64,000 bases of DNA from Thauera sp. JM12B12 (GTDB taxonomy: Bacteria; Pseudomonadota; Gammaproteobacteria; Burkholderiales; Rhodocyclaceae), in contig NZ_CP154859.1 of the NCBI RefSeq assembly GCF_039614725.1, forward strand, positions 2,728,001 through 2,792,000, given 5' to 3'. A program made the position numbers and the translations under genes. Shown here piece by piece: positions 55,611 through 64,000 of the stretch. A model generated the notes under the pieces. The model worked only from the letters and a program-made list of their open reading frames with translations, was not told the DNA's origin and did not search any database. Within the stretch, counting starts at the first letter, position 1; each line of letters begins with the position of its first letter.

Positions 55611-56594
55611 TTGACCGCCGCCGCCCATCCGCTCCCGCCCGCCCTGCTCCTGCTCGGTCCCACCGCCAGTGGCAAGACTGCCAGTGCGCTTGCGCTCGCG
55701 CAGGCCCTGCCGATCGAGATCATCAGCGTCGACTCGGCGCTGGTGTACCGCGACATGGACATCGGCACGGCCAAGCCGACGCGGGTGGAACGCGCGGTCT
55801 GCCCGCACCACCTGATCGACATCGTATCGCCCGAGGAGAGCTACTCCGCCGCGCGCTTTCGCGCCGATGCCGTCCGCCTGATGGGCGAGATCGTCGCGCG
55901 CGGCAACGTCCCGCTGCTGGCCGGTGGCACCATGCTGTACTTCAAGGCCCTGCGCGACGGGCTTTCCGACCTTCCAGCGGCAGCACCCGCACTGCGTCGC
56001 GCGATCGACGAGGAAGCCGCCGCGCGCGGCTGGCCGGCGCTCCACGCCGAGCTCGCCCGCCTCGACCCGGATGCCGCCGCCCGTCTCGAGCCGGGCGACG
56101 CGCAGCGCATCCAGCGCGCGCTCGAGATCGTCCGCCTCACCGGTCGGCCGCTCGCCGAGAGCTATGCGAAGAAGGAGGATGACGCCCTGCCCTGCCGCCT
56201 GCTGCCGATCGCGCTCGCGCCCTCCGAGCGCAGCGTGCTGCACGCACGCATCGCCGAGCGCTTCGACGCGATGCTCCATGGCGGCTTCGTCGACGAGCTG
56301 CGCCAGCTGCGCGCACGCTACCGGCTCGACCCCGCCATGCCATCGATGCGCTGCGTCGGCTACCGCCAGGCGTGGTCCTACCTCGATGGCGACATCGGCT
56401 ACGACGAACTGCGCTTTACCGGCATCGCCGCCACCCGACAGCTCGCCAAGCGCCAGCTCACCTGGCAGCGCCAGTTCCGCGAGACCTGGCCGGGCTTCGT
56501 CGAGCTCGACTGCCTGCGCCCCGACCTTCCCGAGGCCGTGCTGCAGGCCGCACTGCGGCTCCTGGGTACGCCCGGGCCCCGCTCCACCCCCTGA
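55611..56594 (+). CDS. miaA: tRNA dimethylallyltransferase
   Basis: 327 residues from a TTG at 55611, near the family's usual length. It adds a dimethylallyl group to A37 of tRNAs reading UNN codons. The P-loop is GPTASGKT, with [27 protein letters not shown] and [12 protein letters not shown] further on. The only ATG upstream (55470) sits inside the stem of the preceding terminator and would add 47 unrelated residues. No strong ribosome site precedes the TTG, so the start remains unsure. Confidence 0.9.
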   Translation: MTAAAHPLPPALLLLGPTASGKTASALALAQALPIEIISVDSALVYRDMDIGTAKPTRVERAVCPHHLIDIVSPEESYSAARFRADAVRLMGEIVARGNVPLLAGGTMLYFKALRDGLSDLPAAAPALRRAIDEEAAARGWPALHAELARLDPDAAARLEPGDAQRIQRALEIVRLTGRPLAESYAKKEDDALPCRLLPIALAPSERSVLHARIAERFDAMLHGGFVDELRQLRARYRLDPAMPSMRCVGYRQAWSYLDGDIGYDELRFTGIAATRQLAKRQLTWQRQFRETWPGFVELDCLRPDLPEAVLQAALRLLGTPGPRSTP

Positions 56595-56611
56595 ACGGAA
56601 TCCCCTGAACC

Positions 56612-57157
56612 ATGGACGAACAGATCATTGCCGACGTCGAACAATGGCTCGACGAAGTCGTCATCGGCCTCGACCTCTGCCCCTTCGCCGCCCGCCCGCG
56701 GCGCGAGAAGCGCGTGCGCATCGCGGTCAGCCACGCCACCGACGAGGAGAGCCTGCTCAACGACCTGCAGGCCGAACTCGAGCGCCTGTCCGACACCCCG
56801 GCGACCGAGCTCGAGACCACGCTGCTCGCCATCCCCGACATGCTCGAGGACTTCGCCGACTACAACGACTTCCTCGATGCGGTCGACCTCTGGGTCGAGC
56901 AGTTCGGCTGGGAGGGCGAGCTGCAGGTGGCGAGCTTCCACCCCCAGTACCAGTTCGCCGACACCGAGGCCGACGACGCCGGCAACCTCACCAACCGCTC
57001 GCCGTGGCCACTGCTCCACATCATCCGCGAGGACAGCCTCGAGCAGGCCATCGCGCACTACCCGGACGTCGATGGCATCCCCGAGCGCAACATCGCACGC
57101 ATGAAGGCATTGGGACCGGACGAGCGCAGGCGCCTGTTCCCGTACCTGTTCGGCTGA
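56612..57157 (+). CDS. DUF1415 domain protein
   Basis: 181 residues matching DUF1415, with VIGLDLCPFAARPRREKRVRI near the N-terminus and SFHPQYQFADTEADD, a conserved signature, in the middle. Function is unknown. It follows miaA after 17 bases and is likely in the same transcript. Confidence 0.88.
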   Translation: MDEQIIADVEQWLDEVVIGLDLCPFAARPRREKRVRIAVSHATDEESLLNDLQAELERLSDTPATELETTLLAIPDMLEDFADYNDFLDAVDLWVEQFGWEGELQVASFHPQYQFADTEADDAGNLTNRSPWPLLHIIREDSLEQAIAHYPDVDGIPERNIARMKALGPDERRRLFPYLFG

Positions 57158-57358
57158 TCGCAGCGCTCGGCCGCCTGGTCTCGATCAGTAAAACTTCTTA
57201 TTGGAATCAGGCGTTTTCTGCCGTGCCCGCACCGGCGGAACGGCGCCGCGGTATTCGCCCTGCGTAAGACCCCGGCGCTGGCAAGGCATCCGCGCCGGGA
57301 GTAGACTGGTGCTCGACACGGACGGTTTTTCCACAGCTCAGATCCTCAGGAGGCTCCC

Positions 57359-57577
57359 ATGTTTTCCGAATACAAAGAGTTGATCACCCGTCTCAAGACC
57401 ACCGATCCGCACTTCGCCGAACTCTGCGCCAGGCACGATGCGCTCGACCAGGAGATCCACGAGATCGAGGCTCACACCAAGGTCGACACCTACGAGCATC
57501 TCGAGGTGCTGAAGAAGGAAAAGCTGCTCGTCAAGGACAAGGTCTACGCCGAGTTGCGCAAGGCCGGCGCTACCTGA
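57359..57577 (+). CDS. YdcH-family (DUF465) small helical protein
   Basis: 72 residues forming a helical hairpin, with LCARHDALDQEIHEIE and LEVLKKEKLLVKDKVYAELRKA. AGGAGG precedes the ATG by eight bases. Function is unknown. The gene lies 201 bases after DUF1415 and converges with the RND permease gene. Confidence 0.88.
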   Translation: MFSEYKELITRLKTTDPHFAELCARHDALDQEIHEIEAHTKVDTYEHLEVLKKEKLLVKDKVYAELRKAGAT

Positions 57578-57594
57578 GTCCACCTGCCGCGGGT

Positions 57595-60500
57595 TCAACC
57601 TGCGGCTTGAACACCGGCCTGCGCAAGTCCCTCCGCACGCTCGCGTCGCGCGAGCAGGGTGTACACGGTCGGCACCACGAACAGGGTGAAGAAGGTGCCG
57701 ATCAGCAGCCCGCCCACGATCACCCAGCCGATCTGCTGACGACTCTCCGCGCCCGCGCCGGTCGCCAGCGCCAGCGGCACCGAACCCAGCACCATCGCCC
57801 CGGTCGTCATCAGGATCGGCCGCAGACGCAGCACCGACGCCTCCGCCACGGCCTCGCGCAAGGCGCGCCCCTGCTCGCGCAGCTGGTTCGCGAATTCCAC
57901 GATCAGGATGCCGTGCTTGGTGATCAGGCCCACCAGCGTGACCAGGCCGATCTGGCTGTAGACGTTGAGCGTGCCGCCGGTCAGCCAGAGCGCGCCCAGC
58001 GCGCCCGCCATCGACAACGGCACCGTGAGCATGATGATGAAGGGGTCGCGGAAACTCTCGAACTGCGCCGCCAGCACCAGGTAGATGAAGGCGAGCGCGA
58101 GCAGGAAGACCAGTGCGAGACTCGCGGAGCTGGTCTTGAACTCGCGCGACTGGCCGTCGTAGTCGGTGCTGTAGCCCGGCGGCAGGATGCGCGCGGCGGT
58201 GTCGTCCATCCACTGCAGCGCCTCGCCCAGGGCGTAATTCGGGGCCAGGCTGGCCGAGATCGTCACCGAGCGGCGCTGGCCGAAGTGGTTGAGTTCCCGC
58301 GGCGCGACCCGTTCGCTCACCTTCACCACGCTGGTCAGCGGCACCATCTCGCCACTGCGCGCGCGCACGAAGATATCGCGGATGTCGCGCGGATCGCGGC
58401 GTTCGTCGGCGGCCACCTGCACGATCACGTCGTACTGCTCGGCATCCTGCTTGTAGCGCGTGACCTGGCGGCCGCCGAGCATGCTCTCGAGGGTGCGCGC
58501 GATCACATCGACCGCCACGCCGAGGTCGGCGGCGCGGTCGCGATCCACTTCCACGGCGAGCTCGGGCATGGTCAGCTTGAGGTCCGTATCGGGCGACACG
58601 AAGCCGGGATTCTCGCGCATCGCGTCGAGGAAGCTGTCCGCGACGCGGGCGAGCGCGTCGTAGCTCTCCGAGCTCGACACGACGAAGCTGACCGGCCGCG
58701 AGCGCACGCTCTGCCCGAGCGAAGCGGGCAGGATCGGGAAGGCGTTGACGCCGGGTACGGCGCGCAGCTTGGGCTGCAGTTCGGCCGCGATCTCGCTCGC
58801 CTTGCGCTCGCGCGCCGCCCAGTCGTTGAAGCCCACGAAGGAGATGCCCTGCGACACCGTCGGGTTGCCGGCGATCACCAGATAGCGATCGACCTCCGGC
58901 AGGCCGGCGTAGATGCGCTCGATCTCCTCGGCGTAGCGGGACATGTAGTCGAGCGTGGCGCCCTCGGGGCCGGTGAACATGCCGACCACGCGACCGCGGT
59001 CTTCCAGCGGCGCAAGCTCGGTCTTGAGCTGGCCCATCAGCCACACCGCGCTGCCCGCCACGGCGGCGAACACCAGCATCACCAGCCAGCGCGCGTTCAG
59101 CGCCGCCTGCAGCACGCTGCGGTAGCCGGCGGTGAGCGCCGACAGGAAACGCTCGATGCCGTTGTAGATCGGGCCGTGCCTGGGCTCGTGGCGCAACAGC
59201 TTCGAACACATCATGGGCGACAGCGTCAGCGCGACGAAGCCGGAGACGATCACCGCGCCCGCGAGCGTGAGCGCGAACTCGGTGAACAGCTTCCCGGTGC
59301 GCCCGGTCATGAAGGCCACCGGCGCATACACCGCGGCGAGCGTGATCGTCATCGCCACGACGGCGAAGCCGATCTCCTTCGCGCCCTTGAAGGCGGCCGC
59401 CAGCGGCGCCATGCCCTCCTCGATGTGGCGGTAGATGTTCTCCAGCACCACGATCGCGTCATCCACCACCAGGCCGATGGCCAGCACCAGCGCGAGCAGC
59501 GTGAGGGTGTTGATCGAGAAGCCGAACATCAGCATCAGCGCGAACGCACCGACCAGTGAAACCGGGATGGTGACCAGCGGCACCAGCATCGCCCGCCAGT
59601 TGCGCAGGAAGAACAGGCACACCGCGGCCACCAGCAGCACCGCCTCCCAGATGGTCGCGAACACTGCATCGATCGACCGCTCGATGAACACCGTGGTGTC
59701 GTTGGCGATCATCATCGACATGCCTTCGGGCAGCTCTGCCTGCAGTCGCGGCATCATCTCGTCGAGACCGCGCTTGAGGTCGAGCGGATTGGCCACCGAC
59801 TGCTTGATGAGGCCGATCGACACCGCCGGCCGCCCCATGAAGCGCACCGAGCTGCGCTCGCTCTCGGGCGCCACCTCCACCCGGCCGACATCGCGGATGC
59901 GCACCGGGTAGGCGTCGGCGGCGTCGCCCAGGCGCAGCACGATGGCGCCGAACTGCTCGGGCTCGGTGAGGTCGGTCTGCGCCACCACCGCGAACTCGCG
60001 CTCGCGGCTCTCGATGCGGCCGGCGGGCAGCTCCACGTTCTGGCCGCGAATCGCGTCCTCCACGTCCTGTACGGTCAGCCCGAAGGCGGCCAGGCGGTCA
60101 CGGTCGAGCCACACCCGCATCGCCGAGCGCCGATCGCCGAACAGACGGGCGTCGGCCGCACCGGGCAGGGTCTGCATGCGCGGCTTGATGACGCGGTTGG
60201 CGAAGTCGCTGATCTCCATCGGTGAATGCCGGTCGGAGGAGAACGCCAGCCAGATGATCGGGCTGGCGTCGGCCTCGACCTTGGCGATCACCGGCTCGTC
60301 GATGTCGTCGGGCAGGCGCTGGCGCACGCGCGAGACGCGGTCGCGCACGTCCGCCGCGGCAGAATCCGCGTCGCGCTCGACGCGGAAGCGGACGGTGATC
60401 TGGCTGCGCTCCTGCCGGCTGATCGAGGACAGCACGTCCACGCCCTCGATGCCGGCGAGCGAATCCTCCAGCGGCTTGGTGACCTGCGACTCGACGATCT

Positions 60501-60669
60501 CGGCACTGGCGCCGCGGTAGCGGGTATCGACGGTGACCACCGGCTCGTCGATGTTGGGGTATTCGCGCACGGTGAGCCGCGACCAGGACATCAGACCCAC
60601 CAGCAGCACGAGCAGCGACAGCACGGTTGCGAACACCGGACGGCGGATGCAGAGGTCGGAGATGAGCAT
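57595..60669 (-). CDS. RND efflux permease (AcrB/MdtB-like)
   Basis: 1024 residues, normal for HAE-type RND pumps. Twelve membrane segments and two large periplasmic loops are predicted. The proton-relay DD pair lies in LAIGLVVDDAIVVLENIYRH. The N-terminus LCIRRPVFATVLSLL is typical. It works with the adaptor encoded three bases upstream. No outer-membrane factor gene is in the window. Confidence 0.93.
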   Translation of the reverse strand: MLISDLCIRRPVFATVLSLLVLLVGLMSWSRLTVREYPNIDEPVVTVDTRYRGASAEIVESQVTKPLEDSLAGIEGVDVLSSISRQERSQITVRFRVERDADSAAADVRDRVSRVRQRLPDDIDEPVIAKVEADASPIIWLAFSSDRHSPMEISDFANRVIKPRMQTLPGAADARLFGDRRSAMRVWLDRDRLAAFGLTVQDVEDAIRGQNVELPAGRIESREREFAVVAQTDLTEPEQFGAIVLRLGDAADAYPVRIRDVGRVEVAPESERSSVRFMGRPAVSIGLIKQSVANPLDLKRGLDEMMPRLQAELPEGMSMMIANDTTVFIERSIDAVFATIWEAVLLVAAVCLFFLRNWRAMLVPLVTIPVSLVGAFALMLMFGFSINTLTLLALVLAIGLVVDDAIVVLENIYRHIEEGMAPLAAAFKGAKEIGFAVVAMTITLAAVYAPVAFMTGRTGKLFTEFALTLAGAVIVSGFVALTLSPMMCSKLLRHEPRHGPIYNGIERFLSALTAGYRSVLQAALNARWLVMLVFAAVAGSAVWLMGQLKTELAPLEDRGRVVGMFTGPEGATLDYMSRYAEEIERIYAGLPEVDRYLVIAGNPTVSQGISFVGFNDWAARERKASEIAAELQPKLRAVPGVNAFPILPASLGQSVRSRPVSFVVSSSESYDALARVADSFLDAMRENPGFVSPDTDLKLTMPELAVEVDRDRAADLGVAVDVIARTLESMLGGRQVTRYKQDAEQYDVIVQVAADERRDPRDIRDIFVRARSGEMVPLTSVVKVSERVAPRELNHFGQRRSVTISASLAPNYALGEALQWMDDTAARILPPGYSTDYDGQSREFKTSSASLALVFLLALAFIYLVLAAQFESFRDPFIIMLTVPLSMAGALGALWLTGGTLNVYSQIGLVTLVGLITKHGILIVEFANQLREQGRALREAVAEASVLRLRPILMTTGAMVLGSVPLALATGAGAESRQQIGWVIVGGLLIGTFFTLFVVPTVYTLLARRERAEGLAQAGVQAAG

Positions 60670-60672
60670 CGT

Positions 60673-61797
60673 TCAGTCCGCCCGCGCCACGCCGGCAGGC
60701 GCACCGGCCACGTTCACCGCCGCGCCGTCGCGCAGCTTGAGCTGGCCGGCGGTCACCACCACCGCACCCGCCTCCAGCCCCTCGACCACCTCGACCACCG
60801 CCTGGCGGCGCTGGCCGGTCCTGACCTCGACCCGCTTCACCTTGCCGTCATCGACCCGATACACGAACTGCGTGTTGCCGGGTGCGGGCACCAGTGCCGC
60901 CTCGGGCACCACCGGCACCGCGGCGCGCTCGCCAAGGATCAGGCGCACGCGCACGAAGACACCGGGGCGCAGGCGCAGCGCCGGGTTCGCCAGGCTGGCC
61001 CGCAGGCGTACCGCCCGACCCTGCGCATCCACGAGCGGATCGATCGCCTCGACGGTGGCGGCGACGCGCGCCCCCGGCAGCACGTCGCTCGACAGCTCGA
61101 GCGCCTGGCCGGCTCGCACGCGGTCGAGATAGAGCTCGGGCAGGCGGAAATCGACCTTCAGCGTGGCGATGTCCTCGAGGTTGATCAGCGCGTCGCCGTC
61201 CTTGACGAAGTCGCCCGGGCTCACGCTGCGGATGCCGACCACGCCATCGAAGGGCGCGCGGATCTGCATGCGCGCCAGATGGGCTTGCGCCAGCGCGAGG
61301 CTGGCGCGCGCCACCTCGAGCTTCGCGCGCGCATCGTCGAGGCTGCTCTGGCTGACGAACTTGCGCCCGAACAGATCCTGGGTGCGGCGGAAGTTCGATT
61401 CGGCCAGGGTCAGGTTGGCGCGCGCCTGCTGCAATTCGGCGCGCTGCACCGCGGCATCGAGCTCCACCAGTATGGCGCCACGCCGCACCGCCTCGCCGTC
61501 GCGGAACCGGATCGCCTCGATGCGGCCGGACACCTCCGGGCGCAATACCACCGACTCGTTCGACACCAGCGTGCCCACCGCACTGACGTCGTCGGCGAGC
61601 GTGCGCGCCTGCACCACCGCCACCTCGACCGCGACCGGAGCCCCCGGCCCCCCGCCTCCCGCCGCCTGCGGGGGCGCCCCGACCCGAGGCGCCCCCGCAC
61701 CGCCCGCATGCGGCTGATTGGCATGCCAGGCATACCCCGCCAGGCCAGCAAGACCCGCGATGCACACGGCGATGATGAGAGGACGACGCGAAGACAT
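60673..61797 (-). CDS. RND efflux periplasmic adaptor
   Basis: 374 residues with an N-terminal membrane or signal segment (about 6-24), a Gly/Ala/Pro-rich linker, a lipoyl-like domain (VSGRIEAIRFRDGEAVRRG) around a short coiled-coil hairpin, and beta-barrel domains. It bridges the RND permease to an outer-membrane channel. The permease start follows three bases after its stop. Confidence 0.92.
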   Translation of the reverse strand: MSSRRPLIIAVCIAGLAGLAGYAWHANQPHAGGAGAPRVGAPPQAAGGGGPGAPVAVEVAVVQARTLADDVSAVGTLVSNESVVLRPEVSGRIEAIRFRDGEAVRRGAILVELDAAVQRAELQQARANLTLAESNFRRTQDLFGRKFVSQSSLDDARAKLEVARASLALAQAHLARMQIRAPFDGVVGIRSVSPGDFVKDGDALINLEDIATLKVDFRLPELYLDRVRAGQALELSSDVLPGARVAATVEAIDPLVDAQGRAVRLRASLANPALRLRPGVFVRVRLILGERAAVPVVPEAALVPAPGNTQFVYRVDDGKVKRVEVRTGQRRQAVVEVVEGLEAGAVVVTAGQLKLRDGAAVNVAGAPAGVARAD

Positions 61798-61964
61798 GAG
61801 GATCCGGGAAAGAGAGTAGTGGGGAAGTGGCGCACGTGATTGTCACACACCGCGGCACGACGACGCCCAAGGCTGACAATGCAGCCGCGCCCCGAGTTCA
61901 AGACCGCAGCGGATTGCCCGAAGCCTTTTTCGCCGCGCGCCGCATCACGCGCCACGACTCGAAG

Positions 61965-62390
61965 TCAGTCGTCCGGCAGCGGCCACTTCGGATTCCAGGC
62001 CACCTCCCACAGGTGGCCGTCGGGATCCCTGAAGTAGCCGGCATATCCCCCCCAGAAGGTGTCGCGCGCCGGCTGCGGGATCTCCGCCCCCGCCACGCGC
62101 GCCTGCGCCAGCACGGTCTCGACCGCCTCGCGACTGGCAACGTTGTGGCTGAGCAGGCACTCGGTCGAGCTCGCCGGACCGAGCGTCACGCCCGCATCGT
62201 GGGCAAGGCTGCGGCGCGGGAACAGCGCGAGCTTCAAGCCCGGCTGCAGATCGAAGAAGACGACGGCGCCATGCTCGAACTCGGCGCCGACGATGCCCTT
62301 CGTCGGCCAGCCGAGACCGTCGCGGTAGAAGACGAGCGCGCGCTCGAGACTATCGACGCCGAGGGTGATGCAGCTGATGCGAGACTTCAT
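61965..62390 (-). CDS. VOC/glyoxalase-fold protein
   Basis: 141 residues with two beta-alpha-beta-beta-beta modules. The first begins ISCITLGVDSLERALVFYRDGLGW and the second ends YFRDPDGHLWEVAWNP. Metal-binding candidates are E and H in these stretches. Substrate unknown. Confidence 0.88.
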   Translation of the reverse strand: MKSRISCITLGVDSLERALVFYRDGLGWPTKGIVGAEFEHGAVVFFDLQPGLKLALFPRRSLAHDAGVTLGPASSTECLLSHNVASREAVETVLAQARVAGAEIPQPARDTFWGGYAGYFRDPDGHLWEVAWNPKWPLPDD

Positions 62391-62541
62391 GGGGACATTC
62401 CTGGCTGCGGTCGAGTGGATGAAGGGCCGTGCGGAGCCGCAGGGGTCGGCCCACAGCGCTCACACCCACGGGCGACGCCGCTGACCGACCGCGCGCCGTG
62501 GCGCACGGCTCCCCCCGGAGGCACGCATCGACCGATCGGGC

Positions 62542-62799
62542 TCATCGGCACTGCAGCTGGCCCGACTGCACATGGACCACGCACTGCAGCCCGCCGCACT
62601 GGCAGTTGTACAGCACCGATGCAAGGCCACGCTGGGCGCCGAGGTCGAGCCCCTGCGAACACACGCAGGCCTCGGGGGTGACGCGGGTGAGGGTCTGGGC
62701 GACGGCCGGCGACGCGGCCGGACCGGCGGTCAGCAGCGCAGCGCCCGCAGCAATCGTGGCCAGGCCAGCCAGCGTCGCCAGCAGGGAACGGATCTTCAT
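62542..62799 (-). CDS. small secreted Cys-rich protein
   Basis: 85 residues with a signal peptide (about residues 1-35, ending AVAQ). The mature 50 residues hold six Cys (CVCSQG, NCQCGGLQCVV and a Cys just before the C-terminal Arg), suggesting three disulfides or metal binding. I recognise no family. It lies alone between the VOC gene and the GDYXXLXY gene. Confidence 0.65.
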   Translation of the reverse strand: MKIRSLLATLAGLATIAAGAALLTAGPAASPAVAQTLTRVTPEACVCSQGLDLGAQRGLASVLYNCQCGGLQCVVHVQSGQLQCR

Positions 62800-62933
62800 G
62801 GAAGCCTCCAGGAGCGGCGTCGATCAGGAAAGGAGCCGCATCCGCCCGCCGACCGATGCGCATGCAAGCCCGCAGACCCCATGCACGATCAGCGCGCGCA
62901 CGAGACCACACACGTTTCAATTCATAGCACGCC

Positions 62934-64000
62934 TCAGCGCACTGTCTCCCCGAGCCGTTGCAGATCGGCATCGCGCAGGTGGGTGAGCAAGGCCATGCCG
63001 TCGGCCGCCACGCGGAACTCCCCCCAGCGCGCGCCGGCCAGGCCGGCGGCCTGGCCCTCCTGGAAGAAGAATGCGTTCGGTCCCACGCTCGGTGCCCCAT
63101 CGCGCATGCGGATGCGCAATCCGATGGCGCCCGCCGGCGCCGGCAGGCTCTCGCCGACACCTGCCAGGCGCGCCCGCCCCTCTTCATCCACCTCCAGATA
63201 CGCGAAGCGTGGCGGCGGCGCCGCGCCGCCTTCCGTGCGACGTGGCAAGCCGTCGTCGGGCGCGAACCGCAGCGCCATGTAGTCGCCCTGCATCAGCGAG
63301 CGCGGATCGACCGGCGCAAGCTCGATCAGGACGATGCGCCCCGCGGCCAACACGCGCTCGAAATCGACCACCGCATGCGCGGTCACACCCACCACCAGCA
63401 GGAAGGCAGCCGCCGGCGAGGCCCGCAGCCAGGACGGCATCGGTGCCCGGGACGCCTGCGCCGCGCCACGGTCCGGCGCGCCCTCGAGCGCCGTTCCGAC
63501 GCCCACGCCCGCCGCTGCGGGCCACAAGCGCCGCAGCGCGAGCAGCACGAGGCCGCTGGCCGCCATCAGCCCGGACTTCATCAGCAGGCTGGTGTCGAGG
63601 CGGTAGTAGTGATCGCCGACATAGGCTACGGCGGCGATGAGCGCGAGCGCGGCGAAGCCGCGGTGGCCACCGCGAAAGCAGGCGAGGAAGAGACTGGCTG
63701 CCACCAGCAGCCCCGGCGCCGGCTGCGACAGCACGGCGAGCGCCACCGCCGCTGCAACCGCCAGCGCCCGCCGGCGCGACCCGGCCGCCGCCGTCAGCCG
63801 GGCCACCAACAGGGCGAAGAGCACTCCGGCAGCGATCGACAGCACGCCGACGCGCAGCACGAACACCCCGTCCGCCTCGCCGATGCCGCCACTCCACAGC
63901 ACGATACGCCATGCATCGCTGCCCTGCAGGCCGCGCGCCGCGCCGATGAAGCCCGGCAAGGCGAGCGCGGCGAGCGTGCCACCACGCACCAGCGCCGCGA
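62934..64000 (-). CDS. membrane protein with DUF4401-like and GDYXXLXY domains (5' end outside window)
   Basis: The frame is open to the window edge, so the N-terminus is missing. The visible part has about six membrane segments, a linker, another membrane segment (AAAFLLVVGVTAHAVVDF) and then the GDYXXLXY domain around SLMQGDYMALRFAPDDG. This domain is often a separate protein encoded after DUF2157/DUF4401 genes; here it is fused. A GTG at 63989 is available but is probably internal. Function is unknown. Confidence 0.78.
   Translation of the reverse strand, partial: AALVRGGTLAALALPGFIGAARGLQGSDAWRIVLWSGGIGEADGVFVLRVGVLSIAAGVLFALLVARLTAAAGSRRRALAVAAAVALAVLSQPAPGLLVAASLFLACFRGGHRGFAALALIAAVAYVGDHYYRLDTSLLMKSGLMAASGLVLLALRRLWPAAAGVGVGTALEGAPDRGAAQASRAPMPSWLRASPAAAFLLVVGVTAHAVVDFERVLAAGRIVLIELAPVDPRSLMQGDYMALRFAPDDGLPRRTEGGAAPPPRFAYLEVDEEGRARLAGVGESLPAPAGAIGLRIRMRDGAPSVGPNAFFFQEGQAAGLAGARWGEFRVAADGMALLTHLRDADLQRLGETVR

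Overview
The window is GC-rich chromosomal DNA, probably from a betaproteobacterium of the Rhodocyclaceae (Thauera/Azoarcus-like). This rests on protein character (NsrR, cbb3-like oxidase, TRAP transporter, queD, DUF1415 and DUF3108 genes) and overall style, not on any database match. Genes are densely packed with many ATGA/TGATG overlaps. One tRNA gene is present. I see no phage, insertion sequence, rRNA operon or CRISPR array.

Layout. (1) 1-3067: an internally deleted cytosine permease, a PucR-type regulator and cytosine deaminase, forming a pyrimidine salvage unit whose transporter looks broken. (2) 3216-4469: a METTL25-like methyltransferase. (3) 4660-9823: an NO-response locus. NsrR faces a six-gene operon encoding a cbb3-like oxidase subunit I, a CcoO-like cytochrome, a monohaem cytochrome c, a group III truncated haemoglobin, a SCO protein and a membrane protein. 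A 23-bp NsrR-type operator lies upstream of the operon. (4) 9986-12544: DoxX with a divergent LysR regulator, then a glutathionyl-hydroquinone reductase-like enzyme. (5) 12658-16369: a TetR-controlled ABC export operon with a clear palindromic operator. (6) 16587-25691: a cation diffusion facilitator, a PmrAB-like two-component system, EptA-like phosphoethanolamine transferase, PAP2 phosphatase, cytochrome b561, a PepSY protein and a P-type ATPase, together a cell-envelope/metal module.

(7) 26065-33121: a catabolic island with lower GC. It holds a TRAP transporter, a three-part FAD/2Fe-2S amino or imino acid (opine/hydroxyproline-like) dehydrogenase and RidA, with a divergent LysR regulator. 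(8) 33177-36779: an AraC regulator, a bile-acid:Na+ symporter-like protein, a remnant of a YcaC-like hydrolase and a MATE exporter. (9) 37017-39862: tRNA-Ser(GCU), a small XRE regulator, a radical SAM protein, queD and a UPF0126 membrane protein. (10) 40015-43899: M20 amidohydrolase, MFS transporter and divergent LysR. (11) 44007-49406: fatty acid desaturase, PLD-like nuclease, RsmB-type methyltransferase, DUF3108 protein, PurN and a lipoprotein. (12) 49539-57577: MutL, YqaA, a diguanylate cyclase, two tandem lipoproteins, MiaA, DUF1415 and YdcH. (13) 57595-64000: an RND efflux pair, a VOC protein, a small Cys-rich secreted protein and a GDYXXLXY protein cut by the window end.

The most interesting system is the NsrR-linked oxidase/globin/SCO operon. 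It retains all oxidase metal ligands and the active-site Tyr, but lacks a CcoP-type dihaem subunit, and its subunit I has a CcoS-like N-terminal extension and a Glu-to-Gln change at a normally conserved site.
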